Assembly (NCBI RefSeq): GCF_019665765.1
Contig: NZ_CP081150.1
Location: 186,001-250,000 of the forward strand
DNA length: 64,000 nt
Origin: Deefgea tanakiae
GTDB taxonomy: Bacteria; Pseudomonadota; Gammaproteobacteria; Burkholderiales; Chitinibacteraceae
Direction of reading: 5' to 3'
Notes under the pieces: model-generated
Database searches by the model: none
What the model was told of the DNA's origin: nothing
Seen by the model: only the letters and a program-made list of their open reading frames with translations
Part shown: in pieces, positions 27,110 through 36,087 of the stretch
Position numbering within the stretch: position 1 is the stretch's first letter
Layout: each line of letters opens with the position of its first letter
Made by a program: the position numbers and the translations under genes

Positions 27110-28495
27110 ATGACCGTACGCACCCGTTTTGCCCCTTCCCCGACTGGTTTACTTCATATTGGTGGTGTTCGCACTGCGCTGTTTTCTTGGGCTTATGCCA
27201 AAAAGCACGGCGGTCAATTTGTACTACGGATTGAAGACACGGACTTAGAGCGTTCCACGCCTGAATCGGTCGCGGCGATTATGGATGGCATGCACTGGGT
27301 TGATCTTGGTTACGACGAAGGTCCGTTCTACCAAATGCAGCGCATGGATCGTTATAAAGTCGTGATTCAGCAATTGCTCGATAGCGGCCACGCTTACTAT
27401 TGCTATTGCAGCAAAGAAGAGCTCGAAGCGCAGCGTGCTGCGGCCGAAGCCAAAGGCGAAAAACCACGTTACGATCGTACTTGGCGACCAGAAGCAGGCA
27501 AGACCTTGCCTGCGATCCCTAGCGACATCAAACCCGTGGTGCGTTTTAAAACGCCAATCGGCGGCTCGGTAGTATGGGAAGACCAAGTCAAAGGCCGCAT
27601 CGAGATTGGTCATGCCGAATTGGATGATTTGATCATCGCGCGTCCTGATGGCACGCCAACATACAACTTCTGCGTGGTGGTGGATGACGCGGATATGAAA
27701 ATCAGCCACGTGATTCGCGGCGATGACCATGTGAACAACACGCCGCGCCAGATCGTGATTTACGAAGCGATGGGCGCGCCGGTGCCGGTGTTTGCTCACC
27801 TGCCAATGATCAATAACGATCAAGGCGTGAAACTGTCAAAACGCCGCGATGCGGTATCGGTGGTTGATTACGACACCCAAGGTTTCCTACCCGAAGCATT
27901 GCTCAATTACTTGGCGCGTTTGGGTTGGGGTCACGGCGACGATGAGATCTTCTCTCTCGAGCAATTCGTTGAATGGTTTGATCTGAAAGACGTCAGCGGC
28001 AGCCCAAGCCGGATGGATCGCGATAAACTTCTGTGGACTAACGCGCAATACATCAAGGCTGCTGAGCCAGCCAAACTCGCAGCGCGCGTGGCCGGTTTCT
28101 TAGCCGACAAGGGCGTTAAAACTGAGGGTGGCCCTGCACTCGCTGATGTGTGTGTCTTGCTCAAAGATCGTTGCCAAACCCTCGTTGAAATGGCCGATCA
28201 AGCTGAATACTTCTATCAAGCGTTAACGCCAAGCCAAGAAATCGCCGATAAGCATTTGCAACCCGAAGACGAAGAACGTTTGAAGTTGTTTGCCGAAGCC
28301 GCCGCTGCGCTTGAAACTTGGGACGCAGCTAGCTTGGGCGCATTGATTAAAGAGTTCGTAAAACAGCAAGGCGTGAAAATGCCACAAGTCGGCATGCCAA
28401 TTCGCGCTAAAGTCTGCGGCATTACCAATACACCATCGGTGGATGCGGTGTTGGCGTTGATTGGTCGGGAAGAAGTATTGCGCCGTCTGCGATAA
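27110..28495 (+). CDS. gltX: Glutamyl-tRNA synthetase
   Basis: Class I aminoacyl-tRNA synthetase. 461 aa from the ATG at 27110, giving MTVRTRFAPSPTGLLHIGG, the conserved start; an upstream TTG or ATG in the track would add eight residues. The HIGH motif appears as HIGG and the KMSKS motif as KLSKR, both usual for GltX. A likely -10 TACAAT lies 33 bp upstream. Confidence 0.96.
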   Translation: MTVRTRFAPSPTGLLHIGGVRTALFSWAYAKKHGGQFVLRIEDTDLERSTPESVAAIMDGMHWVDLGYDEGPFYQMQRMDRYKVVIQQLLDSGHAYYCYCSKEELEAQRAAAEAKGEKPRYDRTWRPEAGKTLPAIPSDIKPVVRFKTPIGGSVVWEDQVKGRIEIGHAELDDLIIARPDGTPTYNFCVVVDDADMKISHVIRGDDHVNNTPRQIVIYEAMGAPVPVFAHLPMINNDQGVKLSKRRDAVSVVDYDTQGFLPEALLNYLARLGWGHGDDEIFSLEQFVEWFDLKDVSGSPSRMDRDKLLWTNAQYIKAAEPAKLAARVAGFLADKGVKTEGGPALADVCVLLKDRCQTLVEMADQAEYFYQALTPSQEIADKHLQPEDEERLKLFAEAAAALETWDAASLGALIKEFVKQQGVKMPQVGMPIRAKVCGITNTPSVDAVLALIGREEVLRRLR

Positions 28496-28522
28496 ACGGC
28501 TGCGAAGCCCGTATGCTGCGTT

Positions 28523-28580
28523 AAAAATAGCTCAAAATCCTCATTTACTATTCGTAAACTCCGGTTTTTCGCCATTTTTT
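28523..28580. repeat. Long imperfect palindrome downstream of gltX
   Basis: The left arm 28523-28548 and the right arm 28554-28579 are imperfect complements (AAAATAGC...TTTAC against GTAAA...GCCATTTTT) around the loop TATTC. It precedes the real terminator, so it is an additional dispersed-type palindrome. Confidence 0.6.
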
Positions 28581-28645
28581 GCTTTGCCTACAGGCTTCTC
28601 GCTCGTTTCTTTTGCTGCATAAGATGAATCACGTCGTGATATAGA

Positions 28646-28672
28646 AGGCCAAGCAAAACTTGGCCTTTTTTG
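28646..28672 (+). terminator. Terminator downstream of gltX
   Basis: AAGGCCAAG-CAAAA-CTTGGCCTT followed by T6; it overlaps the region just before the acetyltransferase gene. Confidence 0.9.
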
Positions 28673-28693
28673 CATTTGAGTGAGGATTTTAAT

Positions 28694-29266
28694 ATGTCCG
28701 CCATTATTGAATTTAAAACCGCCCGACTGATTGCTCGCCAATGGCGCGATGAGGATTTACTATCCTTTGCGCAACTTAATGCCGATCCACAGGTGATGCA
28801 GTATTTCCCAAGCTGTTTAAGTCGCGCCGAAAGCGATGCGGCCGCTGCGCGGATGCGTGGCTTAATTGCGGAGCAGGGCTGGGGATTCTGGGCGATTGAG
28901 GAGCAAGCCTCACAGCGTTTTATTGGCTTGGTTGGTTTGAATATCCCGTCACCTGAATTACCATTTTCGCCATGTACTGAAATCGGTTGGCGCTTGGCAT
29001 CTGAATTTTGGGGTAAAGGCTATGCAATTGAAGCGGCGCAGGGCGCATTGCGCTATGGGTTTACGCAGCTTAACTTGGCCGAAATTGTGTCGTTTACCAG
29101 TATTCATAATCAGCCCTCGCAAGCGGTAATGCGTCGCTTGGGGATGCTGCAGTCTGACAACTTCGAGCATCCTAAAGTGCCTGTTGGGCATACATTACAT
29201 GAACATTGCCTGTTTCGGCTCACTCACGCCCGCTGGGCTGCACTGGAAGCAAACACCACGTCTTAA
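28694..29266 (+). CDS. GNAT-family N-acetyltransferase (RimJ/RimL type)
   Basis: 190 aa from the ATG at 28694, which has GAGGA 8 bp upstream. Typical RimJ-like layout: N-terminal FKTARLIARQW, NADPQVMQYFP, IGWRLASEFWGKGYAIEAAQ (acetyl-CoA loop region) and FTSIHNQPSQAVMRRLGM. These enzymes acetylate amino groups on proteins or small molecules; the substrate cannot be predicted. Cytoplasmic, single gene after a terminator. Confidence 0.9.
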   Translation: MSAIIEFKTARLIARQWRDEDLLSFAQLNADPQVMQYFPSCLSRAESDAAAARMRGLIAEQGWGFWAIEEQASQRFIGLVGLNIPSPELPFSPCTEIGWRLASEFWGKGYAIEAAQGALRYGFTQLNLAEIVSFTSIHNQPSQAVMRRLGMLQSDNFEHPKVPVGHTLHEHCLFRLTHARWAALEANTTS

Positions 29267-29337
29267 GTCTGGTAAATTAAGGCTGGCGGTGGGCTAGCTA
29301 AATCGATGATGACCCTGTTTCAAGGATAAGTTACGCA

Positions 29338-30882
29338 ATGAACTCGAGTTTTTCTGAATCTTTACAGCAGCAGCTTGGCCAACTGGTGATGGTTGGTTTT
29401 GATGGCTTTGTGCCGAATGCGCAAATTGAAGGATTAATCCGCGAACAGCGCATCGGTGGCGTGATTTTATTTCGCCGGAATATTGAGTCGCCCGCACAAG
29501 TGGCTGCGTTGTGCCGACGTTTACAAGCCATCAATGCAGAGGTGTCTAACATTCCACTTTTGATCGCAATTGATCAGGAAGGTGGCATGGTGATGCGGAT
29601 TGAAGAGGGCGTCACACCACTGCCATCGGCGATGGCCTACGCCAAGGGCGGTACGGTCGCAGAGTGCGAAGCGCTGCATCGGATTGGTGCGGCAGAATTG
29701 CGGCAGATGGGGATTAATGTTAATTTCGCCCCTAGCCTTGATATCAACAATAACCCGAACAATCCGGTGATCGGCGTGCGTGCTTTTGGTGAGGATGTCG
29801 CGACGGTCACGAATTATGGCTTAGCCGCCATTCGTGGGATTCAGGCGGCTGGTATTGCTGCCACCGCCAAGCATTTTCCCGGTCATGGTGATACGGCGAC
29901 GGATTCGCATTATGGCCTGCCCGTGGTCGCACACGCGGCAGAGCGACTTCATGCGGTTGAATTGGCGCCGTTTAAAGCGGCAATTGCAGCTGGTGTTGAT
30001 GCAATCATGACCGCCCATGTGGTGTTTCCAGCATATGAGTCCGACCCGAATACACCGGCGACCTTGTCCCGCGGCGTGCTCACTGGTTTATTGCGCGAAG
30101 AAATGGGTTTTAGTGGCGTTGTGTTCACCGATTGCTTGGAAATGGCCGCGATTGCCGCTGGCGTTGGCACGGTGGCTGGCGCGCTGCAATCATTTGCTGC
30201 GGGTGCTGATATCGTCTTGGTATCGCATACCTATGAGCGGCAGCGTGATACGGTGCTGGCCTTGCAGGCGAAATTGGCGAGTGGCGAACTCTCTGCGGTG
30301 CGGCTTGAGCAATCTCTGGCACGGATTGCGCGCTTAAAACAAGCGTTAGCCACCTGCGATTGGGCTGCGCCGTTTGAGTCGCAGCAATTGCAAACGCCGG
30401 AAGCGTTGGCTTTAGCGGCACAGGTGCAGTCCACTGCTTTGCAAGTGAGCGATCCCTTTCAAGCCTTGGACTTAAGTTTGCCGACTTTATTGATGACCGT
30501 TGAAGTGCAAAATCGAACGGAAATTGATGAAGTCGCGCTCGGTAAAAGCAGCGCCGCACGCGGCACTTTACTGCCTTTATTAGCGGCGGCGGGCGTTCAA
30601 GTTAACGAATTGATTGTGTCACCGTCGCCGACGGAGGCTGAGATTGCTGCGCTGGTGCTGGCGGCTGCTTCGTATTCGCAGGTGATTGTGCAAAGTTATA
30701 ACGCGTGTCTTTCGCGCGGGCAACAGGCCTTAATCGCTCAATTGCCCGCTGAATATTTGTGGTTGGTGGCTGGGCGCTTGCCCTACGATGTCAATTTGGC
30801 ACCATTGGCTAAGGGTCGATTAGCTGCATTTAGCAATCGCCCAGCAGCATTGCAATCGGTAGTGGAAAAACTAACTCGCTAA
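29338..30882 (+). CDS. Glycoside hydrolase family 3 beta-N-acetylhexosaminidase
   Basis: 514 aa. The N-terminal ~340 residues are the GH3 barrel, with AIDQEGGMVMRI, the NagZ-type KHFPGHGDTATDSHYGLP catalytic loop, and FTDCLEMAAI holding the nucleophile Asp. The remaining ~170 residues form a C-terminal domain, as in the longer two-domain NagZ-like enzymes, rather than the short E. coli NagZ (341 aa). No signal peptide, so it probably acts in the cytoplasm on GlcNAc-anhydro-muropeptides or chitin oligomers. It fits the chitin theme of the window. Confidence 0.9.
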   Translation: MNSSFSESLQQQLGQLVMVGFDGFVPNAQIEGLIREQRIGGVILFRRNIESPAQVAALCRRLQAINAEVSNIPLLIAIDQEGGMVMRIEEGVTPLPSAMAYAKGGTVAECEALHRIGAAELRQMGINVNFAPSLDINNNPNNPVIGVRAFGEDVATVTNYGLAAIRGIQAAGIAATAKHFPGHGDTATDSHYGLPVVAHAAERLHAVELAPFKAAIAAGVDAIMTAHVVFPAYESDPNTPATLSRGVLTGLLREEMGFSGVVFTDCLEMAAIAAGVGTVAGALQSFAAGADIVLVSHTYERQRDTVLALQAKLASGELSAVRLEQSLARIARLKQALATCDWAAPFESQQLQTPEALALAAQVQSTALQVSDPFQALDLSLPTLLMTVEVQNRTEIDEVALGKSSAARGTLLPLLAAAGVQVNELIVSPSPTEAEIAALVLAAASYSQVIVQSYNACLSRGQQALIAQLPAEYLWLVAGRLPYDVNLAPLAKGRLAAFSNRPAALQSVVEKLTR

Positions 30883-30907
30883 TGGTCTTGCTGTGATGGA
30901 AGTATAT

Positions 30908-30934
30908 AAAGCCCAGTTGATGACTGGGCTTTAT
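30908..30934 (+). terminator. Terminator of the GH3 gene
   Basis: AAAGCCCAGT-TGATG-ACTGGGCTTT; the T tract is interrupted (TATATTTAT). Confidence 0.75.
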
Positions 30935-30947
30935 ATTTATTATTGTA

Positions 30948-30994
30948 GGTATGCTGCTTGAGTCCTTTTTTATCAATGACTTTAATTAAATACC
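30948..30994. repeat. 47-bp palindromic repeat, copy 7
   Basis: Ends GGTAT and ATACC; inner arms AGTCCTT / AATGACT with one mismatch. It sits between the GH3 terminator and the stop of the interrupted GGDEF-EAL gene. Confidence 0.7.
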
Positions 30995-30998
30995 CTAG

Positions 30999-32234
30999 TT
31001 ACTTTTCTGGATCAGAAATAGGCAGTGCTTCGGGTTTGTGGATTGCATAGCCTTGCGCGTAATCGACGCCGAGACTGCACAGTATTTCTTTCTGAATGTC
31101 GTTTTCGACAAACTCCGCAATAGTGCACAATTTGAGCGCTTTGGCCATTTGGATGATGGCGGTCACGAGAGCGACATCTGACTCATTCCGTTCTAAATTG
31201 CGAATCATGCTGCCGTCGATCTTGAGGTAGTCGACATCTAAATCTTTTAAGTAGCTAAACGACGAAAAACCACTGCCAAAATCATCCAAAGCAAAGCGGC
31301 AACCTAATGCTTTGAGCGTACTAATAAATAATTTGGCCGAGTCCATATCGGTCATTGCGGCCGTTTCGGTGATTTCAAAGCAGACGTGAGTTGAGGGTAA
31401 ATGGCTGGCTTTCACCCACTCAACGAGGCTTTGCAAAAAAGCATGATCGGCCAAGGATGGCCCTGACCGATTAATCGCATACAGCATATTCGCGGGCAAT
31501 TGCTGTTTCAATATCGATTGTGCTACCCAGCGATCAATCCGGTTAATCAAATGAAAGCGCTCTGCTGCGGGTAAGAAAAATCCCGGCGGCACGATTTTTC
31601 CTTCTTCATCAATGCCACGAATGAGGATCTCAGCATGACCTGTGGGCGCACTGGGGTTTTGTAGGTTTTCCATTTTTTGATAAAACAGCACAAAACGATC
31701 TTGCTGCAGCATTTGCGGTATTTTGGCAGCCCAATTCATATTGGATTGCAGTTCCTCATGCTGATTGTCAACATCGTTGGAGTGGGCGATCTGCCCTGTG
31801 CCGCGTTCTTTGGCGATATAGCAAGCGGTATCGGCTCGTGCAACGAGGTCTTTGTAATGGGTTTTTTCATCCCAAATGCAGATGCCAATCGAGCCATTGA
31901 GCGAAAAAATGCGGCCTTGTGAGCTAAATGGATGATTTTGGATCAAGGTGAGAAGTTATTGCCCTTCTTCGTGGGCTAATTCGAGATTCATATCGGGCAG
32001 GAAAATACCAAATTCATCGCCGCCAAGACGAGAGATCAATGCATTATCAGGTAATGCATTGCTAAATCGATGGCTGAGTATCGTTAATAATTCATCACCA
32101 ACGCCGTGTCCGCACAAATCATTGACCAATTTGAATTGATCTAAATCGAGATAAAGTAGTGCTCCATTGGTGGTTGCTAGCGCTTTGATTCCTTTCTCAA
32201 AACCTCTACGATTTAACAGGCCGGTGAGCGGGTC
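30999..32234 (-). pseudogene. C-terminal part of an interrupted GGDEF-EAL gene
   Basis: Minus-strand remnant encoding the GGDEF domain from DPLTGLLNRRG through SRLGGDEFGIF, then an in-frame TAA at 31956-31958, then the rest of GGDEF and a complete EAL domain. The EAL domain has EILIRG, FALDDFGSGFSS, YLKIDGSMI and AEFVEND. The reading frame continues uninterrupted on both sides of the TAA, so the stop looks like a CAA-to-TAA type nonsense mutation. The EAL half after the stop (30999-31946) could in principle be translated from TTG 31946, but no good ribosome-binding site is seen. The gene's first part lies beyond the IS at 33472-34164. Confidence 0.88.
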
Positions 32235-32255
32235 ATGTGAATCGCCCCGAGTTTT

Positions 32256-33071
32256 CTAGACACTGCCGAGCCTTTCGAAATACTGCTTTTCATACTCTAC
32301 TGGTGATAGCCCATTATTGAAACTATGGCGGCGCTTGGGGTTGTAAAACATCTCGATATAATTGAACACATCTCGACGTGCCTCCTCTCGATTACGGTAG
32401 GTTTGTCGTTTGATTCGTTCCCGCTTCAATAGCTGGAAGAAACTTTCCGCGACCGCATTGTCATGGCAATTGCCACGCCGACTCATGCTCGGTTTTAAAT
32501 TATGCACACGCAGTAGATCCTGCCAATCATAACTACTGAATTGGCTGCCTTGGTCCGAATGCACTAAGACCTCTTGCTTGGGCTGACGTCGCCAAACCGC
32601 CATTAATAAAGCTTTAATCGCCAACTCACGGTCCATCCGCGCGCCCATCGACCAACCAACAACCTGTCTTGAGAACAAATCCAATACTGCGGCCAAATAA
32701 AGCCAACCTTCGTGTGTGCGAATATAGGTAATGTCAGTCACCCAAACCTGATTAGGTGTATCGACATTGAATTGCCGAGCCAAATGGTTTGGTGCCGTTA
32801 CGGTGGGCTTGCCACCATAAAAACCACGTCGACGACGATAGCCTGTTTGTGAACGAAGGCCAGCTAAGCGCATTAAGCGCGCGACGCGATGCTTGCCACA
32901 TTGTTCGCCCATATCACGCAAGTCATCATTAATCTTGCGATAACCATAGACGCCGCCGCTTTCTTGCCACGCTTCAGTGATGATGCCAGTCAAGCGCTGG
33001 TCATCAATCGTGCGCAATGATTGTGGTCGTTGCAGCCAAGCGTAGTAGCCGCTGGGATGGACTTGCATCAT
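32256..33071 (-). CDS. IS3-family transposase OrfB (DDE catalytic part)
   Basis: 271 aa with the retroviral-integrase-like DDE core: WVTDITYIRTHEGWLYL (first D), VLVHSDQGSQFSS (second D) and GNCHDNAVAESFFQLLK (E). The N-terminal HTH_21-like part includes GVYGYRKINDDLRDMG. The frame continues upstream of the first ATG with IS3-like sequence, so it is normally made as an OrfAB fusion. Intact, hence the element may be active. Confidence 0.93.
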   Translation of the reverse strand: MMQVHPSGYYAWLQRPQSLRTIDDQRLTGIITEAWQESGGVYGYRKINDDLRDMGEQCGKHRVARLMRLAGLRSQTGYRRRRGFYGGKPTVTAPNHLARQFNVDTPNQVWVTDITYIRTHEGWLYLAAVLDLFSRQVVGWSMGARMDRELAIKALLMAVWRRQPKQEVLVHSDQGSQFSSYDWQDLLRVHNLKPSMSRRGNCHDNAVAESFFQLLKRERIKRQTYRNREEARRDVFNYIEMFYNPKRRHSFNNGLSPVEYEKQYFERLGSV

Positions 33072-33127
33072 CTGGCAGAGCCGTCGAACTGGATGTAGTG
33101 CTTGATGGTCACGAATGAAGGCGTACC

Positions 33128-33409
33128 TTACCCGGATAGCTTGGCAAAGTACGCGGCGGCCTTTTTTAGGATGTCACGCTCTTCAGTTACTCGACGTAGT
33201 TCAGCTTTTAGTTGCCGAATTTCATCCTGCTGAGTAGTTGTTTGCGGTTGTTCTGGTAAAGGCGTGGCGTAGCGCTTAATCCAGCTGTAGATGCTATGCC
33301 CTGAAACCCCCAGTCGCTCAGCGACTTCTGCGACAGGATAGTTGCGTTCTGTCACTTGCTTGACGGCTTCGATTTTGAACTCTTCGGTGTAGCGATTAGA
33401 TTTGCTCAT
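33128..33409 (-). CDS. IS3-family OrfA (helix-turn-helix and leucine zipper)
   Basis: 93 aa. HTH region EEFKIEAVKQVTERNYPVAE with LGVSGHSIYSWIKRY, followed by a coiled coil QLKAELRRVTEERDILKKA. The heptamer AAAAAAG on the minus strand (33161-33167) near its 3' end is the likely frameshift site for making OrfAB. AGGAGG lies upstream of its ATG. Confidence 0.92.
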   Translation of the reverse strand: MSKSNRYTEEFKIEAVKQVTERNYPVAEVAERLGVSGHSIYSWIKRYATPLPEQPQTTTQQDEIRQLKAELRRVTEERDILKKAAAYFAKLSG

Positions 33410-33471
33410 AAGACCTCCTAATTACCTCATTTTGAGGCTCTTTAGGTGTCTAGGAAACCCGGGGCGATTCA

Positions 33472-34164
33472 ATGATCGGAGCGATATTCTAATTCCTTGC
33501 TGATATTGAAACTGTAGCGAGTAATGAAATAGACCAAGATCCCACAGATCGATAAGGTCAACAAGATTGAAATTGTAAGCTGCCATAAACGAGAAATACG
33601 CAGCACATCAATTTGTTGGATGAGCGCCAGTTCGCGTTGTTCGGTGAGCTGCGCCAATTGCTCCATGGACTCGTCGAGTTGATAAATAAAATGCTTATAC
33701 AGCGCAAGCTGCTCGTTGGCTTCAATAGGAGATTGAATATTTTTTTGCTGAAGAATCAACTGAACCTGTTCAAAGCTATATTTGTAATTCATTAAGACGC
33801 GTTGGCTGGTTTGGATGATGGTTTGGTCTTGCGCTGGTAATAGGGGTTCTAATTTTTTTAGTCGATTAAATGCCCGATTGAACGTTTGATGCCAAAGTCC
33901 GGTATTTTGGATTCTGTGTTGAGGATCATTAATCTCTAAAAAATAGTCTTTTTCAAAACGACGTAATTGACCAATGTCGATGCGCAGATTGCGAACGGTA
34001 TTGTTCGCATTGTCGGTTTGAATAATTTGCGAGCCCATTTCTTGGTAGGTTTTATTGATGCTAAAACCCATCACAAGTCCAATGAGTAAAATCACCAGCA
34101 TTAGAAATGCGAATCCTAAACCGACTCGCAGTGCGAGTTTGGCGGCAGCAAAATGACTCATCAT
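33472..34164 (-). pseudogene. N-terminal part of an interrupted GGDEF-EAL gene
   Basis: 231 codons: a transmembrane helix at ~12-35 (FAFLMLVILLIGLVMG), a periplasmic helical sensor with QTIIQTSQRVL, a second transmembrane helix at ~195-218 (LTISILLTLSICGILVYFI), then ELEYRSDH. The IS3 element follows directly and supplies a TGA. Rejoining SDH to the DPLTGL on the far side of the element gives a canonical GGDEF start, showing that the ancestral protein was ~640 aa, membrane-anchored, sensor-GGDEF-EAL. Without the rest, this fragment has no enzymatic domain. Confidence 0.88.
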
Positions 34165-34251
34165 ATTTCTCTATCGCGAAATCAACATTCAGTATAGACA
34201 ATGAATACTTGAATCAGTTGAGTCAATTTATGGGGATAAACGCTGAGCCAT

Positions 34252-34282
34252 AAAAAACGCCACATAGATACCTATGTGGCGT
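34252..34282 (-). terminator. Terminator of the GH19 chitinase gene
   Basis: ACGCCACATAG-ATAC-CTATGTGGCGT; the A run at 34252-34257 provides the U tract on the minus strand. Confidence 0.88.
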
Positions 34283-34308
34283 ATGTGTTTCTAGTTGTTT
34301 TTAGATAA

Positions 34309-36087
34309 CTATTTCAGAGCAATACCCCAGTTAGCATCAACACACTTAGTGTATTGACCATCAATCAAAGCATTGTATGGGGTTTGGTAGCTAACCAATT
34401 GGCACTTGTTATCACCACCGACTTTCCAGTCTTTTTCCCAGTAGATATTAAATGCGGCAGATGAACCACCATCGAAGCGACCCATGCCTGAGCATTTCAT
34501 TGACTCTTTGCTGATGTCCCAACCTAGATCACGAGCAAATTCGGTGTAGTAGTTGATCCGATTTTGCGCTGCTGGTTTAGTCGGTGTGTCTTGGCACTCG
34601 GCATTGATAATTTGAATCGAAGTTGGGAAGTCATTGCCCAATTGACGAGATTTATCAAATTCGTTTGGCACCCAAGTTCCGTCAATCACATGCAACATTG
34701 ATGGTTTTGGTGGTTGTGGGTACACGAAGAAGAACACCGCTGAGGCCAAGTTCAACCAGCTTTCTGCTACACGATCCGGATCTTTCAACAAGACAGATTG
34801 GTCGCCATCAAACATCGCTTGGCTGAATGGGCCGTAATTGTAGTTGTACGACAATTGCTTAGCACCACGACCGAAGTATTTCAGGTAGCCGCCTTTTGCA
34901 TCGGTACCGCAAGTCCAAACTTTATTAAATACTGGATCAGCGCACTCACCGTTATAACCGCAATTGGTGCCTGAGTCGGTACAACCCATTTCACGTACGT
35001 GTACCAAAGCTTGCAGCCATTCTGGATTACCGTATTGCTCTACGCTATGACCACCGGTTTCTTGCGCAAAGTGAGCGAACGAAGCGGCCAATGAACGGCG
35101 GCAGATTTCGTCGGCATTGCGACCATCGGTGTAGTCACCGCAGAAAGCAGGGAATTTTGCAGAAGCTTGCAAGAAGCGGGTGTAAGTGTAGCTTGGGTGT
35201 GCTTTCGAGAAGTAGTAATCCCACTTCGCTTTCGGCATGATGCCTTCGATTCGTTTCACATTGCTTGGGTTGCTCATCAAGCCGGGTGCTACTGCTTCAA
35301 CGACTGAGTTTGGCAAGGTGCGAACCGATGCTTTTACTTTGCGGAAAATATCGCTATTGGTCAGCGTTGCTGCATAAGCTTCTGCTTCCGCTTTGCTTGG
35401 TATGCCACCTGTTGAGCCGCCACCACCAGGTGCTGTTGTTGGTAAACCGGATGCATCGCATGCGCCAGATGCATTCCAAACACCGTCTTTACCTGGCTCT
35501 GCGCCGGCATTGGCCCACCATTTTGCGGTGTAGCTGGTATTGTTGTAGCTTACAACTGCGCCGCCAGCATAAGAAGAACCTGCATTCCAGGCCGCAGCAC
35601 ATTTAGCTAGGCCTGAACCTGAACCTGGCGTTGCTGTTGGGGTTGGAGCGACAGTTGGTGCAGCTGTTGGTGCTGTAGTTGGTGCTGTAGTTGGTGCTGT
35701 AGTTGGTGCTGTAGTTGGTGCTGTAGTTGGTGCAATTGTTGGTGCAATTGTTGGTTTTGCTGTTGGCGCAACGGTAGGCGCTACAGTTGGTTTAGCAGTC
35801 GGTGCTACTGTTGGAGCGATCGTAGGTGCAACTGTCGGTACTGCCGTTGGTTTCACAGTCGGTACTGGCGTGGCTGCGCCACCTGAAGAGACTAATTGCC
35901 ATGCACCCCATTGGCTAGCGCCTGGGGCTTCGCCAGTCGTCCACCATTTGGCTTTATAGGTTTGGCCTTGGTGTGTGACGGTTGCGTCTTTTAGGTAGAC
36001 TGCTTTTGCATCCCAATCGGCAGCCCATACACTCGCACTTAAAAATAAGGCGGTAATGAGCGCTGAAATTTTCGCCGTTTTGTTCAT
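34309..36087 (-). CDS. Secreted modular GH19 chitinase with two CBM5/12 domains
   Basis: 592 aa from the ATG at 36087; AGGAG lies 9 bp upstream and overlaps an in-frame GTG at 36096, which is rejected. Layout: signal peptide 1-22 (ending SVWA), CBM5/12 at ~23-70 (YKAKWWTTGEAPG), Thr/Pro/Ala linker to ~150, second CBM5/12 at ~155-205 (YTAKWWANAGAEPG), GH19 catalytic domain from ~225. The family motifs FAQETGGHSVEQYGNPEW and YFGRGAKQLSYNYNYGPFS, with the catalytic Glu residues, are present. The linker DNA contains five perfect 12-bp repeats. GH19 is less common in bacteria than GH18, and it pairs functionally with the chitinase at 4402. Confidence 0.95.
   Translation of the reverse strand: MNKTAKISALITALFLSASVWAADWDAKAVYLKDATVTHQGQTYKAKWWTTGEAPGASQWGAWQLVSSGGAATPVPTVKPTAVPTVAPTIAPTVAPTAKPTVAPTVAPTAKPTIAPTIAPTTAPTTAPTTAPTTAPTTAPTAAPTVAPTPTATPGSGSGLAKCAAAWNAGSSYAGGAVVSYNNTSYTAKWWANAGAEPGKDGVWNASGACDASGLPTTAPGGGGSTGGIPSKAEAEAYAATLTNSDIFRKVKASVRTLPNSVVEAVAPGLMSNPSNVKRIEGIMPKAKWDYYFSKAHPSYTYTRFLQASAKFPAFCGDYTDGRNADEICRRSLAASFAHFAQETGGHSVEQYGNPEWLQALVHVREMGCTDSGTNCGYNGECADPVFNKVWTCGTDAKGGYLKYFGRGAKQLSYNYNYGPFSQAMFDGDQSVLLKDPDRVAESWLNLASAVFFFVYPQPPKPSMLHVIDGTWVPNEFDKSRQLGNDFPTSIQIINAECQDTPTKPAAQNRINYYTEFARDLGWDISKESMKCSGMGRFDGGSSAAFNIYWEKDWKVGGDNKCQLVSYQTPYNALIDGQYTKCVDANWGIALK
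35666..35725. repeat. 12-bp tandem repeat in the GH19 linker
   Basis: Five perfect copies of GTTGGTGCTGTA (plus-strand sense), encoding a TAPT-type linker repeat; diverged copies flank it on both sides. It is a likely site of slipped-strand length variation. Confidence 0.9.

Larger units (their letters stand above)
32238..33471 (-). mobile_element. IS3-family insertion sequence
   Basis: 1234-bp element. Terminal inverted repeats of about 26 bp begin TGAATCGCCCCG and end TAGACAC at both ends, with two mismatches. A 3-bp target duplication ATG flanks it (32235-32237 and 33472-33474). Two overlapping-type frames, orfA and orfB, are joined by a probable -1 frameshift at A6G. Removing the element plus one ATG copy restores a perfect GGDEF-protein reading frame. 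Confidence 0.95.

Noticed and set aside
30999-31946. Treating the EAL half as an intact stand-alone gene starting at TTG 31946
   Set aside because: The frame continues upstream through TAA into GGDEF sequence and past the IS, so it is the tail of a broken gene; translation from TTG cannot be excluded but has no visible ribosome-binding site.
35265-35606. Leucine-rich plus-strand frame opposite the GH19 gene
   Set aside because: Shadow of the repetitive linker; no ribosome-binding site or homology.
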